Shown here: piece after piece, positions 42,140 through 51,800 of the stretch | Layout of the letters: each line of letters opens with the position of its first letter | Numbering within the stretch: the stretch's first letter is position 1 | Assembly (NCBI GenBank): GCA_963777755.1 | Contig: CAVZSC010000034.1 | Coordinates: forward strand, 1 to 64,000 | Direction of reading: 5' to 3' | Length of the DNA stretch: 64,000 bases | Source: DATFWC01 sp963777755 | GTDB taxonomy: Bacteria; Pseudomonadota; Alphaproteobacteria; Rhizobiales; Xanthobacteraceae | Notes under the pieces: generated by a model | The model's input: the letters and a program-made list of their open reading frames with translations, nothing else | Told to the model about the DNA's origin: nothing | Database searches by the model: none | Program-made: the position numbers and the translations under genes

Positions 42140-42913
42140 TCAGGATGACGGTTTCGAGGCCTTCATCCGAGCCACCCAACCGTCGCCGCGCAGCCAGCAC
42201 TGCAGGGTCTCCACGCGCGGCTCCGCACGATCGAGCACTTCGACCATGCGCCAGGCGAGGCAGAGGTTGCACGACATCACCGGTGCGCCGTTCCACCGAA
42301 GCGCGCTCGCGATCGGCGCGAGCGTCGGCATCCCGGTGCCGAGCATGACGATGGCGTCGAGCGGCTTGCCTTCGAGAGAGCGCAGCGCCGCGACCGCGCT
42401 CGAGCCGGCCATGGCGTAGATCGGATGGAAGGCGGCATCCTGGCTCGCGACGTTTGCCACCTCGCAAACCTCGAAGCCGTGGCTCCGCCAGTAGGCGACG
42501 CTGGCGCGGTCGAGCTCGGGCGGATACGGCGACACCAGGCCGATGCGTCTCGCACTCAACACAACGAGGGCGTCGCGCACCGCCAGCGCCGCGGTGACGA
42601 ACGGATGGCCGGTGCGGTCGTGCAGCGTGCGCACAAGCTCCGCCTCGCGCTCGCGTCCCGCCAGATAGGAGGCCCCGGTGCAGGCGGCAGCCGCGACGCC
42701 GAGCGGCGCATTGGCGAATTGCCACAACGAGGCTTCGTACTTGTCGAAATAGTCGGCGAGGCGGGCGGTCATCGCCTCCTTCTCGCTCAGCAGCCGCGCG
42801 TTGATCATGGCGACGCCGGGGGGCAGAAGCAGGTTGAATTCCGGCTCGACCGTGGTGTTGGCCTGTGGCGTGAGCATCCCGACGAGGCCGCGTGGCGCAT
42901 ATTCCAGCGACAT
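42140..42913 (-). CDS. Asp/Glu racemase superfamily protein (maleate isomerase/arylmalonate decarboxylase-like)
   Basis: A 257-residue protein of the Asp/Glu racemase fold. RGLVGMLTPQANTTVEPEFN is the P-x-x-N-T-x-x-E-P-E motif typical of maleate isomerases and arylmalonate decarboxylases. GVAAAACTGASYLAG supplies the first catalytic cysteine (residue about 86). In the C-terminal half MLGTGMPTLAPIAS and NGAPVMSCNLCLAW hold the position of the second. It could isomerise maleate-type cis acids or decarboxylate/racemise a substituted malonate. It is the last gene of the minus-strand operon with a Bug protein, an FAD monooxygenase and a LeuCD-like pair. Confidence 0.85.
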   Translation of the reverse strand: MSLEYAPRGLVGMLTPQANTTVEPEFNLLLPPGVAMINARLLSEKEAMTARLADYFDKYEASLWQFANAPLGVAAAACTGASYLAGREREAELVRTLHDRTGHPFVTAALAVRDALVVLSARRIGLVSPYPPELDRASVAYWRSHGFEVCEVANVASQDAAFHPIYAMAGSSAVAALRSLEGKPLDAIVMLGTGMPTLAPIASALRWNGAPVMSCNLCLAWRMVEVLDRAEPRVETLQCWLRGDGWVARMKASKPSS

Positions 42914-43899
42914 GAAGCTCTCACTGCGGCGCGGTGGCGCCGGAACTCCTTGACCACCTTGCCGAGGCGGACGAGGTCGCGGGCGATCAGCGCCGCAAGG
43001 TCGGCGGGCGTGCCGGCGATGATGTTTGCGGTCTGCGGCAGGATTGTGCTCTTCGCTTCGTCGCTCGCAAGGGCGCGGACGAATTCTTGGTTCAGGCGGT
43101 CGACCACGGGCTGTGGCGTGCCGGCCGGGGCGAACAGGCCGAACCATTGCTGCATGTCGACGTCCGGAAAGCCCGCTTCGGCCGTGGTGGGAACCTGTGG
43201 GATGCGCGGATGGCGCGCCGCGCCGGTGATCGCCAGCATGCGCAGCTTGCCGCTTTCGACATGCGGCCCCACCGAGATGTAGGAGGCGAACAGAAAATCG
43301 ACGCGGCCGGCGACCGTATCGGTGACCGCCGGCGCGACGCCGCGATAGGGCACGTGCACCAGCCGCGCCCCGGTCTGCCGGCCAAGCATCTCGCCCAGCA
43401 GGTGACCGCCGGTCCCGACGCCCTGCGACCCGAAGCTCAGGCCCTCGGACTTCGATTTCGCCAGCGCGACCAGCTCGGCGACCGATTTCGCCGGGCTCGC
43501 CTCCGGCACCACCAGGATGTTGTTGAACGAGATCAGCGGCGCGACCGGCTGGAAATCCCGCACCGGATCGAATTTGAGATCGGTGTAGAGCGATGGGTTC
43601 ACCGCATGCGTGCCGGTATGCCCCATCATCAGCAGATAGCCGTCGGGCGCGGCCTGCTTGATGGCGAGCGCCGCCACATTGCCGGCGCCGCCCGGCCGGT
43701 TGTCGATGACGATCGTCTGCTTCAGGTTGTCCGAGACGACGCGCGCCAGCAGGCGCATCACGATGTCGGAGCTGCCGCCCGGCGCGAACGGCACCAGGAT
43801 GGTGATCGGGCGCGACGGAAAGGTGTCCGCGCGCGTGCCCGAGGTTGCCGCCAACACCGCCACGGCGCCCGCCAACAACCGCCTTGCAATCGAATGCAT
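42805..43899 (-). CDS. Tripartite tricarboxylate transporter binding protein (Bug family), 3' end frameshifted
   Basis: Residues 1-318 are a normal Bug protein: a signal peptide (IARRLLAGAVAVLAATSGTR then AD), PSRPITILVPFAPGGSSDIV, DNRPGGAGNVAALAIKQAAP, VHVPYRGVAPAVTDTVAGRV and FGLFAPAGTPQPVVDRLNQE. The end then departs: the frame reads VVKEFRRHRAAVRAS and runs 108 bases into the next gene. Removing one base of the AA at 42944-42945 gives VVKESGATAPQ and a stop at 42921, a typical family ending (about 325 residues) 7 bases before the racemase gene. So the sequenced C-terminus is probably artificial or a recent mutation. Bug proteins bind carboxylates in the periplasm. Confidence 0.88.
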   Translation of the reverse strand: MHSIARRLLAGAVAVLAATSGTRADTFPSRPITILVPFAPGGSSDIVMRLLARVVSDNLKQTIVIDNRPGGAGNVAALAIKQAAPDGYLLMMGHTGTHAVNPSLYTDLKFDPVRDFQPVAPLISFNNILVVPEASPAKSVAELVALAKSKSEGLSFGSQGVGTGGHLLGEMLGRQTGARLVHVPYRGVAPAVTDTVAGRVDFLFASYISVGPHVESGKLRMLAITGAARHPRIPQVPTTAEAGFPDVDMQQWFGLFAPAGTPQPVVDRLNQEFVRALASDEAKSTILPQTANIIAGTPADLAALIARDLVRLGKVVKEFRRHRAAVRASCRWNMRHAASSGCSRHRPTPRSSRNSTCFCPPASP

Positions 43900-43903
43900 C
43901 GTC

Positions 43904-45097
43904 TCACTCCACCGTGGCGGCGCGCCGCAGCCCCTCGATCATCGAGCTCTTCATGAGATAGGCCTTGAGCCTCGCCGGGTCGGCCGTCACCGCTTGCAAA
44001 TCCGCAAGCATCCTGGCGCGCATGTCCGGGTCGCGCTCCTGCATGCGGGTGCGGTTGCGGTGTGCCTGCCCGATGATCTCCTCCTCGGCGATCGGCCGCC
44101 GCTGCCGCTCGTAGCGATCGAGAATGCGGGCGTCGGCATTGTCGCATAGCACTGCAAGCAATTTTTCGGCCAGATTGAATGCGTCGTGGATGCCGCCGTT
44201 CATGCCCATGCCGCCCGACGGGCTGTTGAGGTGGGCGGCGTCGCCGGCGAGAAACACGCGCCCCTCGCCGTAGCGCGCCGCCAACCGGCGGTGGATGCGA
44301 TAGGGCCGCGACTCGAGCACCTCGATATCCGCATCCGGCACGATGTCGTGCAACAGGTCCCGAAGGCCCTCGTCGGTGAGCGCTGCCTCGATGCTCTGAC
44401 CCTCGCGCGCATAAAGGCTGGCGCGCCACACGCCCGGCAGCCGCAGCAGGCTGAAGGTGCCGTTCGGCTTCCAGCAATACGACACGTTGGAGAGGTGGGC
44501 GAGGTGCTGGTGAAACGGGAAAAGCGTGGTCGCCAGGATCGTCGTCTCCGGATAGGTGTCGCCCGACATCGGGATGCCGAGCGCCTTGCGCACGGCGCTG
44601 CGCGCGCCGTCGGCGCCGATGACATAGTCAGCCTCCAGGGAGTCCGCGTCGCTGTCGGAGAGGTGCACATGGACCCGACCGGCCGATTGCCGTAACCCGG
44701 TGACCGTCGTCGAGAAGCGGACCGACACGTTGGCGCGGGCCAAGATCGCATCGAGCACCATCCGGCAATATTGCGCCTGCTCGCACTGCAGGCGATAGGG
44801 GTGATCCGTTTCGCTTTTCAGAACCGACAGGTCGAACTCGGCGCGCTCGCCCGAGGGGTGCATGCGGACCTGCCAGGTCGGACAGACAAGGCCGGCTTCG
44901 AGCATCCTGGCGGTGATGCCGTAGGGCGCCAGCATGTCGAGGGTCGGCGGATGGAAGGTCGAGGCGCGCAATTCCTCGGAGAGCATGGCCTCGGCCTCGA
45001 CAAGCGTCACGCGAATGTCGCGGCTTCCCAGGACGAGCGCGGCCGTGAGCCCGACCGGGCCGGCGCCGGCGATCACCACGTGCGTGTCGTGGCTCAT
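43904..45097 (-). CDS. FAD-dependent aromatic-ring monooxygenase-family protein (PHBH fold)
   Basis: A 397-residue class A flavoprotein monooxygenase. It has the Rossmann motif HVVIAGAGPVGLTAALVLGS, the D-G motif in DYVIGADGARSAVRKALGIP, and the second FAD motif GRVFLAGDAAHLNSPSGGMG with MNGGIHDAFNLAEKL. These enzymes hydroxylate phenols, salicylates and hydroxypyridines using NAD(P)H. Length is at the short end of the family, lacking the C-terminal thioredoxin-like domain of phenol hydroxylases. Its ATG overlaps the leuD-like stop (ATGA), so it is coupled to the hydratase genes. Confidence 0.92.
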   Translation of the reverse strand: MSHDTHVVIAGAGPVGLTAALVLGSRDIRVTLVEAEAMLSEELRASTFHPPTLDMLAPYGITARMLEAGLVCPTWQVRMHPSGERAEFDLSVLKSETDHPYRLQCEQAQYCRMVLDAILARANVSVRFSTTVTGLRQSAGRVHVHLSDSDADSLEADYVIGADGARSAVRKALGIPMSGDTYPETTILATTLFPFHQHLAHLSNVSYCWKPNGTFSLLRLPGVWRASLYAREGQSIEAALTDEGLRDLLHDIVPDADIEVLESRPYRIHRRLAARYGEGRVFLAGDAAHLNSPSGGMGMNGGIHDAFNLAEKLLAVLCDNADARILDRYERQRRPIAEEEIIGQAHRNRTRMQERDPDMRARMLADLQAVTADPARLKAYLMKSSMIEGLRRAATVE

Positions 45098-45708
45098 GCG
45101 GCGGGAAATGCCCAGGGCCGCCGCACACGGTCGGCCGCCTTGAACGACGCAATCTGATCGCCATAGCTGCCGGTGAGCGCGATGTCGTCCCAGCCGTTGA
45201 GCAGGCGCGTGCGTCGCACCGGATCGATCGTGAAGGAGAGCGTGCGGTTGCCGGCGACGATGGTCTGGGCCTCCAGGTCGACGGTGACCAGGCGCTCCGG
45301 ATGGCTCGCGAGATCCGCCATCAGGGCGGACGCATCCGCGTCCGACGCCATGGCGGTCAGCAGTCCGTTCTGCACCGCGTTGCCGGAGAAGATGTCGCCG
45401 AACGAGGGTGCGATCACGCAGCGGATGCCGGCATCGTACAGCGCATAGACCGCCGCCTCGCGTGAGGAGCCGCAGCCGAAATTGCGGCCGCCGACGATGA
45501 TCTGCGCGCTGCGCCAGGGCGCGCGGTTGAGCGGAAACTCCGGCCGCTGGTGTCCTTCCGCATCGCGCCGCAGGTCGTGGAACAGGTGCTGTCCCAGCCC
45601 GGCCGAGCGCGGCAGCTTGAGGTAGCGCGCCGGCAGCAGCTGGTCGGTATTGAGATTGACGATGTCGATCGGACAGGCCGTCGCGGTGAGACGCGTGAAC
45701 TTTTCCAT
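45094..45708 (-). CDS. 3-isopropylmalate dehydratase small-subunit-like protein (LeuD family)
   Basis: A 204-residue swivel-domain subunit: FTRLTATACPIDIVNLNTDQ LLPARYLK (split), and the substrate loop GGRNFGCGSSREAAVYALYD, which keeps the canonical N-F-G-C-G-S-S-R-E. Then AGIRCVIAPSFGDIFSGNAV and QNGLLTA. Together with the large subunit it forms a [4Fe-4S] hydro-lyase that hydrates or dehydrates a C4-C7 carboxylic acid. The setting (monooxygenase, Bug protein, racemase) argues for a catabolic role rather than leucine synthesis. Confidence 0.92.
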   Translation of the reverse strand: MEKFTRLTATACPIDIVNLNTDQLLPARYLKLPRSAGLGQHLFHDLRRDAEGHQRPEFPLNRAPWRSAQIIVGGRNFGCGSSREAAVYALYDAGIRCVIAPSFGDIFSGNAVQNGLLTAMASDADASALMADLASHPERLVTVDLEAQTIVAGNRTLSFTIDPVRRTRLLNGWDDIALTGSYGDQIASFKAADRVRRPWAFPAA

Positions 45709-45721
45709 CTCTCGCTCCGCC

Positions 45722-47134
45722 TCAGGTCTTCCGCCCGGCCAGCAGCGGCCGCACATCGGCGAGCCGGCCGGTCACCGCCGCCGCCGCCACCATGGCGGGC
45801 GACATCAGGTGGGTGCGGGCGCCCGGGCCCTGGCGGCCGCGGAAATTGCGATTGGTGGTCGAGGCGCAGCGCTCGCCCGGCGCCACCAGGTCGCCGTTGA
45901 TGCCGACGCACATGGAGCACCCGGACTCGCCCCATTCGAGCCCGGCCGCGCGGAAGATGCGGTCGAGCCCCTCCTGCTCGGCTTGGCGCTTGACCGTGGA
46001 CGACCCGGGCGAGACCAGGCCCGGAACCTTGGCTGTCCGGCCGGCGAGCACGGCGGCGGCGGCGCGCAGGTCCTCGATGCGCGCATTGGTGCAGGAACCG
46101 ATGAACACGCGGTCGATGGCGATGTCGGTGAGCCGGCGGCCGGGCGCGATCCCCATGTAGTCGAGCGCGGCGCGGACGGCGCCGGCGCGCGCCTCGTCCG
46201 GCTCGCGCGCCGGATCGGGCACGCTGGCGTCGATCGGCAGCGCATCCTCGGGACTGGTGCCCCAGGTGACGATTGGGGCGATCGCCGTGCCGTCGATCGC
46301 GACCTCGCGGTCGAACGCGGCACCCGGGTCGGAGCAGAGCTCCGACCACGCGGCCACCGCCTGCTCGAACGCCTCGCCTTTCGGCGCATAGGGGCGACCC
46401 CGGAGATACGCAAACGTCGTCTCGTCCGGCGCCACCATGCCGCAGCGCGCGCCGGCCTCGATCGACAGGTTGCACAGGGTCAGCCGCCCTTCCATAGAGA
46501 GCGCCCGGATCGCCGTGCCGGCGTATTCGATCGCGTGCCCGGTGGCACCGTCGGCGCCGATATGGGCGATGATACCGAGCGCGATGTCCTTGGCGGCGAC
46601 CCCCGGAGCGAGCGTGCCGTCGACCGTGATGCGCATGCGCTTCGGCTTGCGCTGCCACAGGGTCTGGGACATCAGCACGTGGGCGACTTCCGAGGCGCCG
46701 ATGCCGAACGCATAGGCGCCGAGCGCGCCGTGGGTCGAGGTGTGGCTGTCGCCGCACACGACGAGCAGACCGGGAAGCGTGAGCCCCTGCTCGGGACCGA
46801 CCACGTGCACGATGCCCTGGCGCGGGTCGCCAAGGCCGAACAGCGTGACCCCATGCGCTGCCGTGTTCTCGTCGAGCGTCCGCACCATGCGGGCGATCTC
46901 GGGGTTCTGGATGGTCTGCCGCGAGCCGCGCGTCGGCACGTAGTGGTCGGCAACCGCGAACGTGAGGTTGGGCTCGGCCACCGGCACCCCGCGCTCCTTG
47001 AGCCGGCCGAAGGCATGGAATGACCCCTCGTGCACGTAGTGGCGATCGACCCACAGCAGGGCCTCCCCATCGTCGCGGATGACGATCGCGTGGGCGGCCC
47101 ACAGCTTGTCAAACAGGGTCAGGGCGTTGCTCAT
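45722..47134 (-). CDS. 3-isopropylmalate dehydratase large-subunit-like protein (LeuC family)
   Basis: A 470-residue aconitase-family subunit. MSNALTLFDKLWAAHAIVIR opens it, then YVHEGSFHAFGRLKERGVPV, VCGDSHTSTHGALGAYAFGI (H-x-x-x-H of the family) and the three cluster cysteines in VFIGSCTNARIEDLRAA and EWGESGCSMCVGINGDLVAP, so the [4Fe-4S] site is complete. It precedes the small subunit by 13 bases. ATG at 47134 is preferred over an upstream TTG at 47140. It is divergent from the LivK gene across an 81-base gap with a palindromic operator. Confidence 0.93.
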   Translation of the reverse strand: MSNALTLFDKLWAAHAIVIRDDGEALLWVDRHYVHEGSFHAFGRLKERGVPVAEPNLTFAVADHYVPTRGSRQTIQNPEIARMVRTLDENTAAHGVTLFGLGDPRQGIVHVVGPEQGLTLPGLLVVCGDSHTSTHGALGAYAFGIGASEVAHVLMSQTLWQRKPKRMRITVDGTLAPGVAAKDIALGIIAHIGADGATGHAIEYAGTAIRALSMEGRLTLCNLSIEAGARCGMVAPDETTFAYLRGRPYAPKGEAFEQAVAAWSELCSDPGAAFDREVAIDGTAIAPIVTWGTSPEDALPIDASVPDPAREPDEARAGAVRAALDYMGIAPGRRLTDIAIDRVFIGSCTNARIEDLRAAAAVLAGRTAKVPGLVSPGSSTVKRQAEQEGLDRIFRAAGLEWGESGCSMCVGINGDLVAPGERCASTTNRNFRGRQGPGARTHLMSPAMVAAAAVTGRLADVRPLLAGRKT

Positions 47135-47153
47135 TTTCAAATGCCGGCAGCCT

Positions 47154-47192
47154 TTGTTCTTGTCCCCGATCTACGTATGATAAGGAGAACAA
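47154..47192 (+). promoter_or_regulatory. Promoter and palindromic operator between divergent operons
   Basis: TTGTTC (47154-47159) and TATGAT (47176-47181) with a 16-base spacer fit a sigma-70-type promoter for the LivK gene. TTGTTCT (47154-47160) and AGAACAA (47186-47192) are exact reverse complements 25 bases apart, spanning the promoter, so a dimeric regulator could cover it. The gap also serves the leuC-like gene on the other strand. Confidence 0.5.
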
Positions 47193-47215
47193 ATGTGTAC
47201 AGGGGAGCAGGCTTC

Positions 47216-48454
47216 ATGTCGAACGATCGCCTCAATTTCAACCGTCGCCGCTTCTTGCAAAGTTCGGCGCTCGGTGCCGTCGCGGCGGCCACCGGTGTCT
47301 TGGGCGCACCGGCCGTCCTGCGGGCGCAAGGCGCGGCCGTCAAGCTCGGCGTGCTGCATCCGGTGTCGGGCGCGCTGTCCTATTCGGGCCAGCAGGGGCG
47401 GCTCGGCGCCACGATCGCAATCGAGGAGATCAATGCGGCGGGTGGCCTCAAGGGCTTAGGCGGTGCGAAGATCGAGGCGGTGCTGGGCGACGCCCAGTCG
47501 ACCCCGGACGGCGGCAATGCCGAGGTCGAGAAGATGAATTCCGCCGGCGTCGCCGCGATCGTCGGCGGCTACGCGAGCTCGATCTGCCTGGCGGCGAGCC
47601 AGACCGCCGCCCGTTACGACCTGCCCTACCTGGTCGACGTCGGGGTCGCCGACAACATCGTCACGCGCGGGCTGAAGAACACGTTCCGGTTCGGACCCGG
47701 GTTCGGCGTGATCGCCAAGACGGCCATCGAAAACCTCGTCACCATCAACGACCAGGCCGGCAAGCCGGCCAAGACCGTGATGATCGTGCACGAGGATTCG
47801 CTGTTCGGCTCCGGGCTCGCCAAGCTCCTCAACGCGCAGCTGCCGGAGCGCGGCTTCCAGGTGCTGGAGACGATCCCGCATCCGACGCCCACGCGCGACT
47901 TCAACAACGTCGTGCTCAAGATGCGGGCGCAGAATCCCGACCTGGTGATCCCGGCCAACTATTACAACGAGTACGTCCTGCTCGCCCGCACCATGCAACA
48001 GCAGCGCGTACGCCCGCAGGGCATCTACTCGGTGCTCGGCGGCGCCGCATCGTCCTACAAGTTCGTCAAGGAGTTCCCCGAGGCTGCCCAATACATCATG
48101 GACTGCAATCATTGGTTCGACCCGCGCAACGCCAAGGCGCTGGCGCTGAAGAAGAAGGTCGAGGACCAGGGCCAGTTCTACACCTACGAGGTGTTCATGA
48201 ACTACTCGTGCGTGCTGCTGCTGGCGGAGGCGATCGAGCGCGCCGGCGCGGCCGACCGGGCAAAGATCATCGCGGCGCTCGAGGGCTCGACGTTTGCCGG
48301 CCACACTATGCCGTATGGGCCGACCAAGTTCGTCAACGGGCAGAACCAGGGCGCGGCCCCGGTGAACACCCAGGTGCTCGGCAACGACATCCAGGTGATC
48401 TTCCCGGCGGCTTTCGCGTCGGGCAAGGCCGTCTTCCCGATGCCGCGCGCCTGA
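47216..48454 (+). CDS. ABC transporter substrate-binding protein (LivK type), Tat-like signal
   Basis: A 412-residue binding protein. LNFNRRRFLQSSALGAVAAA followed by GVLGAPAVLRAQ is a twin-arginine-type signal, unusual beside the Sec-type signals of the other LivK proteins here. Mature part: VKLGVLHPVSGALSYSGQQG, NAAGGLKGLGGAKIEAVLGD, ASQTAARYDLPYLVDVGVAD, FGSGLAKLLNAQLPERGFQV and MQQQRVRPQGIYSVLGG. It belongs directly to the LivHMGF genes that follow. GGGGAGCAG precedes the ATG at 47216. Confidence 0.93.
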   Translation: MSNDRLNFNRRRFLQSSALGAVAAATGVLGAPAVLRAQGAAVKLGVLHPVSGALSYSGQQGRLGATIAIEEINAAGGLKGLGGAKIEAVLGDAQSTPDGGNAEVEKMNSAGVAAIVGGYASSICLAASQTAARYDLPYLVDVGVADNIVTRGLKNTFRFGPGFGVIAKTAIENLVTINDQAGKPAKTVMIVHEDSLFGSGLAKLLNAQLPERGFQVLETIPHPTPTRDFNNVVLKMRAQNPDLVIPANYYNEYVLLARTMQQQRVRPQGIYSVLGGAASSYKFVKEFPEAAQYIMDCNHWFDPRNAKALALKKKVEDQGQFYTYEVFMNYSCVLLLAEAIERAGAADRAKIIAALEGSTFAGHTMPYGPTKFVNGQNQGAAPVNTQVLGNDIQVIFPAAFASGKAVFPMPRA

Positions 48455-48502
48455 GCAGATGCGGCGTCGTCGGGCGCCGCCTGCCATCGATCGCAAGGTC
48501 CC

Positions 48503-49375
48503 ATGCTGTCGCCGGTCATCCTGGTCCCTGCGGTCCTCAACGGCATCCTGACCGGCGCCATCTATGCCCTGGTGGCGCTCGGGCTGACGCTGATCTACGG
48601 CGTCCTGCACATCATCAATTTCGCCCACGGGGCGCTGCTCACCGCCGCCATGTTCGCGGCGTTCTTCGCCCACCGGCTGCTCGGCCTCGATCCCTATGTG
48701 GCGGTGCTCGCGCTCACGCCGCTGTTCTTCCTGCTGGGCTACGGCCTGCAGCGGTTCGTCATCGGCCCGGCCGCCCATGGCGAGGACCGCAATATCCTGC
48801 TGGTCACGCTCGGCCTCGCGGTGGTGATCGAGAACCTGCTCCTCTATGCCTTCCGCGCCGACACGCGCACGATCAATCTCCCGTATGCGTTCGAGGTGGT
48901 GGAGATCGGCACGGCGTTCCTGGCGATGCCACGGGTCGTTGCGTTCGGCGTCGTGGTCGCAGTTGCGCTCGTCCTTTGGCTCGTCATGCGCCTGACCGAC
49001 ACCGGCAAGGCGATCCGCGCGGTGGCGAAGGAGAAGCTCGGCGCCGAGCTGTCCGGCATCGACGTCGCCCACATCTACGCGGTCACCTTCGGGCTCGGCA
49101 CCGCGTGTCTGGCGATCGCCGCATGCCTGCTGATCCCGACCTATTATGTCAATCCGCATGCCGGCAACGCCTTCGTGCTCATCGCCTTCACCATCGTGGT
49201 GCTCGGCGGCATGGGATCGGTTGTGGGCGCATTGATCGGCGGGCTCGCGGTCGGTGTGGTGGAAAGCTTATCGGGACTCTGGCTCGGCGAGTCGCTCGGC
49301 CAGATCGGCATTTTCGTGATGTTCATCCTCGTGCTGCTGTTCCGCCCGAGCGGCCTGTTCGGTGAGCGCGCATGA
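48503..49375 (+). CDS. livH: Branched-chain amino acid-type ABC transporter permease (LivH family), second set
   Basis: A 290-residue permease: ILTGAIYALVALGLTLIYGV LHIINFAHG (split), FAHRLLGLDPYVAVLALTPL, DTGKAIRAVAKEKLGAELSG, and VVLGGMGSVVGALIGGLAVG. Eight or so helices. It follows the binding protein by 48 bases and its end overlaps livM (ATGA). Confidence 0.94.
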   Translation: MLSPVILVPAVLNGILTGAIYALVALGLTLIYGVLHIINFAHGALLTAAMFAAFFAHRLLGLDPYVAVLALTPLFFLLGYGLQRFVIGPAAHGEDRNILLVTLGLAVVIENLLLYAFRADTRTINLPYAFEVVEIGTAFLAMPRVVAFGVVVAVALVLWLVMRLTDTGKAIRAVAKEKLGAELSGIDVAHIYAVTFGLGTACLAIAACLLIPTYYVNPHAGNAFVLIAFTIVVLGGMGSVVGALIGGLAVGVVESLSGLWLGESLGQIGIFVMFILVLLFRPSGLFGERA

Positions 49376-50343
49376 GGGGCATGGTGACGATTCTCCTCGC
49401 CGTCGCCGTGCTGGCGGCGGTTCCGCTCGTCACCGCCTCCAATGTGGTGCTCAATTTCCTCGTGGTGGCGCTGCTGATCGCCCTGGTCGGGCAGGGCTGG
49501 AATGTGCTCGGCGGCTATGGCGGGCAGTACTCGTTCGGACACGCGGCGTTCTTCGGCACCGGTGCCTACGCGACCGCGATCCTGCAGGCCCGCTACGGTA
49601 TCAACGCATGGGTCGGCTTCGCCGTCGGCATCGCGGCGGGCGCGCTCGTCGGCGCGGTGATCGGGGTGTTGAGCTTCCGCGCGGGGCTGCGAGGCTCCTA
49701 CTTCGCGCTCGTCACGCTCGCCTTCGCCGAGGTGCTGCGCATCATCGCCAGCGTCGCGCCGATCACCGGCGCCGGCGTCGGCACGCTCATCCGGCTCGAC
49801 CTGCGGCCGGAAGCGTTCCAGTTCCAGAGCCGCGTGCCCTATTACCTGATCATCCTTGCCCTGGTGGCGGCCTCGCTGCTGCTCGTCCGCCTGATCGAGC
49901 AGAGCCGATTCGGCGCGTGGCTGGTAGCGGTGCGCGAGAACGAGGACGCCGCGCGGGCGCTGGGCATCGACATCTTCCGGGTCAAGCTCGCCGCCATGAC
50001 CTTGTCGGCCGCCATCACGGCGGCGGGCGGCTGCTTTTACGCGCAGTATTTCCTGTTCGTCGATGCGGGCATCGCCTACGGCCCGTGGATTTCGGTCGAG
50101 GCGCTGCTGGCGCCGATCATCGGCGGGATCGGCACCGCGTGCGGGCCGCTCATCGGTGCGCTCGTCGTGCGGACGTTGGGCGAGCTCACCAAGCTCGTCA
50201 CCGGCGATGCGCCGGGACTCGATCTTGCGATCTATGGCGGCGTGCTCATCCTCGTCGTGGCGTTCGCGCCGCGCGGACTCGTCGGTCTGTTCGCCGATCT
50301 CGGCCGCCGGCTTCGCTTCGCGAAAGCCGAGACCCATGGCTGA
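49372..50343 (+). CDS. livM: Branched-chain amino acid-type ABC transporter permease (LivM family), second set
   Basis: A 323-residue permease: LVGQGWNVLGGYGGQYSFGH, AAFFGTGAYATAILQARYGI, GLRGSYFALVTLAFAEVLRI, VRENEDAARALGIDIFRVKL and VEALLAPIIGGIGTACGPLI. Its stop lies 8 bases inside the livG start, the usual compact arrangement. Confidence 0.94.
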   Translation: MRGMVTILLAVAVLAAVPLVTASNVVLNFLVVALLIALVGQGWNVLGGYGGQYSFGHAAFFGTGAYATAILQARYGINAWVGFAVGIAAGALVGAVIGVLSFRAGLRGSYFALVTLAFAEVLRIIASVAPITGAGVGTLIRLDLRPEAFQFQSRVPYYLIILALVAASLLLVRLIEQSRFGAWLVAVRENEDAARALGIDIFRVKLAAMTLSAAITAAGGCFYAQYFLFVDAGIAYGPWISVEALLAPIIGGIGTACGPLIGALVVRTLGELTKLVTGDAPGLDLAIYGGVLILVVAFAPRGLVGLFADLGRRLRFAKAETHG

Positions 50344-51083
50344 GCCCTTGCTGCGCGTCGAGCAGGTGTCCCGCCGGTTCGGCGGGCTCGTCGCCCTCGA
50401 TGAGGTCTCGTTCGCCGCCGAGGCCGGGCGCATCACCGCGCTGATCGGACCCAACGGGGCCGGCAAGACCACGCTGTTCGCGATCGTCACCGGCTTCCTG
50501 TCCCCGAGCCGGGGCCGTGTGCTCTACGCCGGCGCTGACATCACCGGCGAGCCGCCGCACCGCTTGGCGCGGCGCGGCATCGCCCGTACGTTCCAGATCG
50601 TGCAGCCGTTCGCGGCACTCACCGTGCACGAGAACATCGCGGTCGGCGCGCATCTGACACGGCCGGCGCGCCGTGATGCTCTGGCCGCCGCCGCCGAGAT
50701 CGCACGCGCGGTGGGCCTCGGCGACCTGCTCGATCGTCCGGCCGCCGGCCTCACGGTCGCGGCGCGCAAGCGGCTCGAGCTCGCCCGCGCGCTCGCGATC
50801 GAGCCGAAGCTGTTGCTGCTCGACGAAGTGCTGGCCGGCCTCAATCCTTCCGAGATCCGCGACACGGTGCCGCTCATCCGGGCGATCCGCGACCGCGGCG
50901 TCACCATCGTGATGATCGAGCACGTGATGCAGGCGGTGATGAGCCTCGCCGAGCAGGTCTTCGTGCTGGCTGAGGGACGGATCATCGCCGAGGGGCCGCC
51001 CGAGCAAATCGCCCGCGAGCCACGCGTGGTCGAAGCCTATCTCGGTCACGGCGCCGCCGGACGGCTGCTGGCGGGGGCGACCC

Positions 51084-51091
<8 letters not shown>
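50336..51091 (+). CDS. livG: Branched-chain amino acid-type ABC transporter ATPase (LivG family), second set
   Basis: A 251-residue ATPase: Walker A LIGPNGAGKTTLF, RGIARTFQIVQPFAALTVHE, variant signature GLTVAARKRLELARALA instead of L-S-G-G-Q, Walker B LLLLDEVLAGLNPSEI and VTIVMIEHVMQAVMSLAEQV. Same signature deviation as in the first LivG of this window. Overlaps the next gene by 8 bases. Confidence 0.94.
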
Positions 51092-51797
<706 letters not shown>

Positions 51798-51800
51798 ACA

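Noticed and set aside
45094..47134. Housekeeping leucine biosynthesis leuCD
   Set aside because: No leuA or leuB is near, and the genes are embedded with a Bug protein, FAD monooxygenase and racemase-family gene; a second leuCD-like pair also exists in the window.
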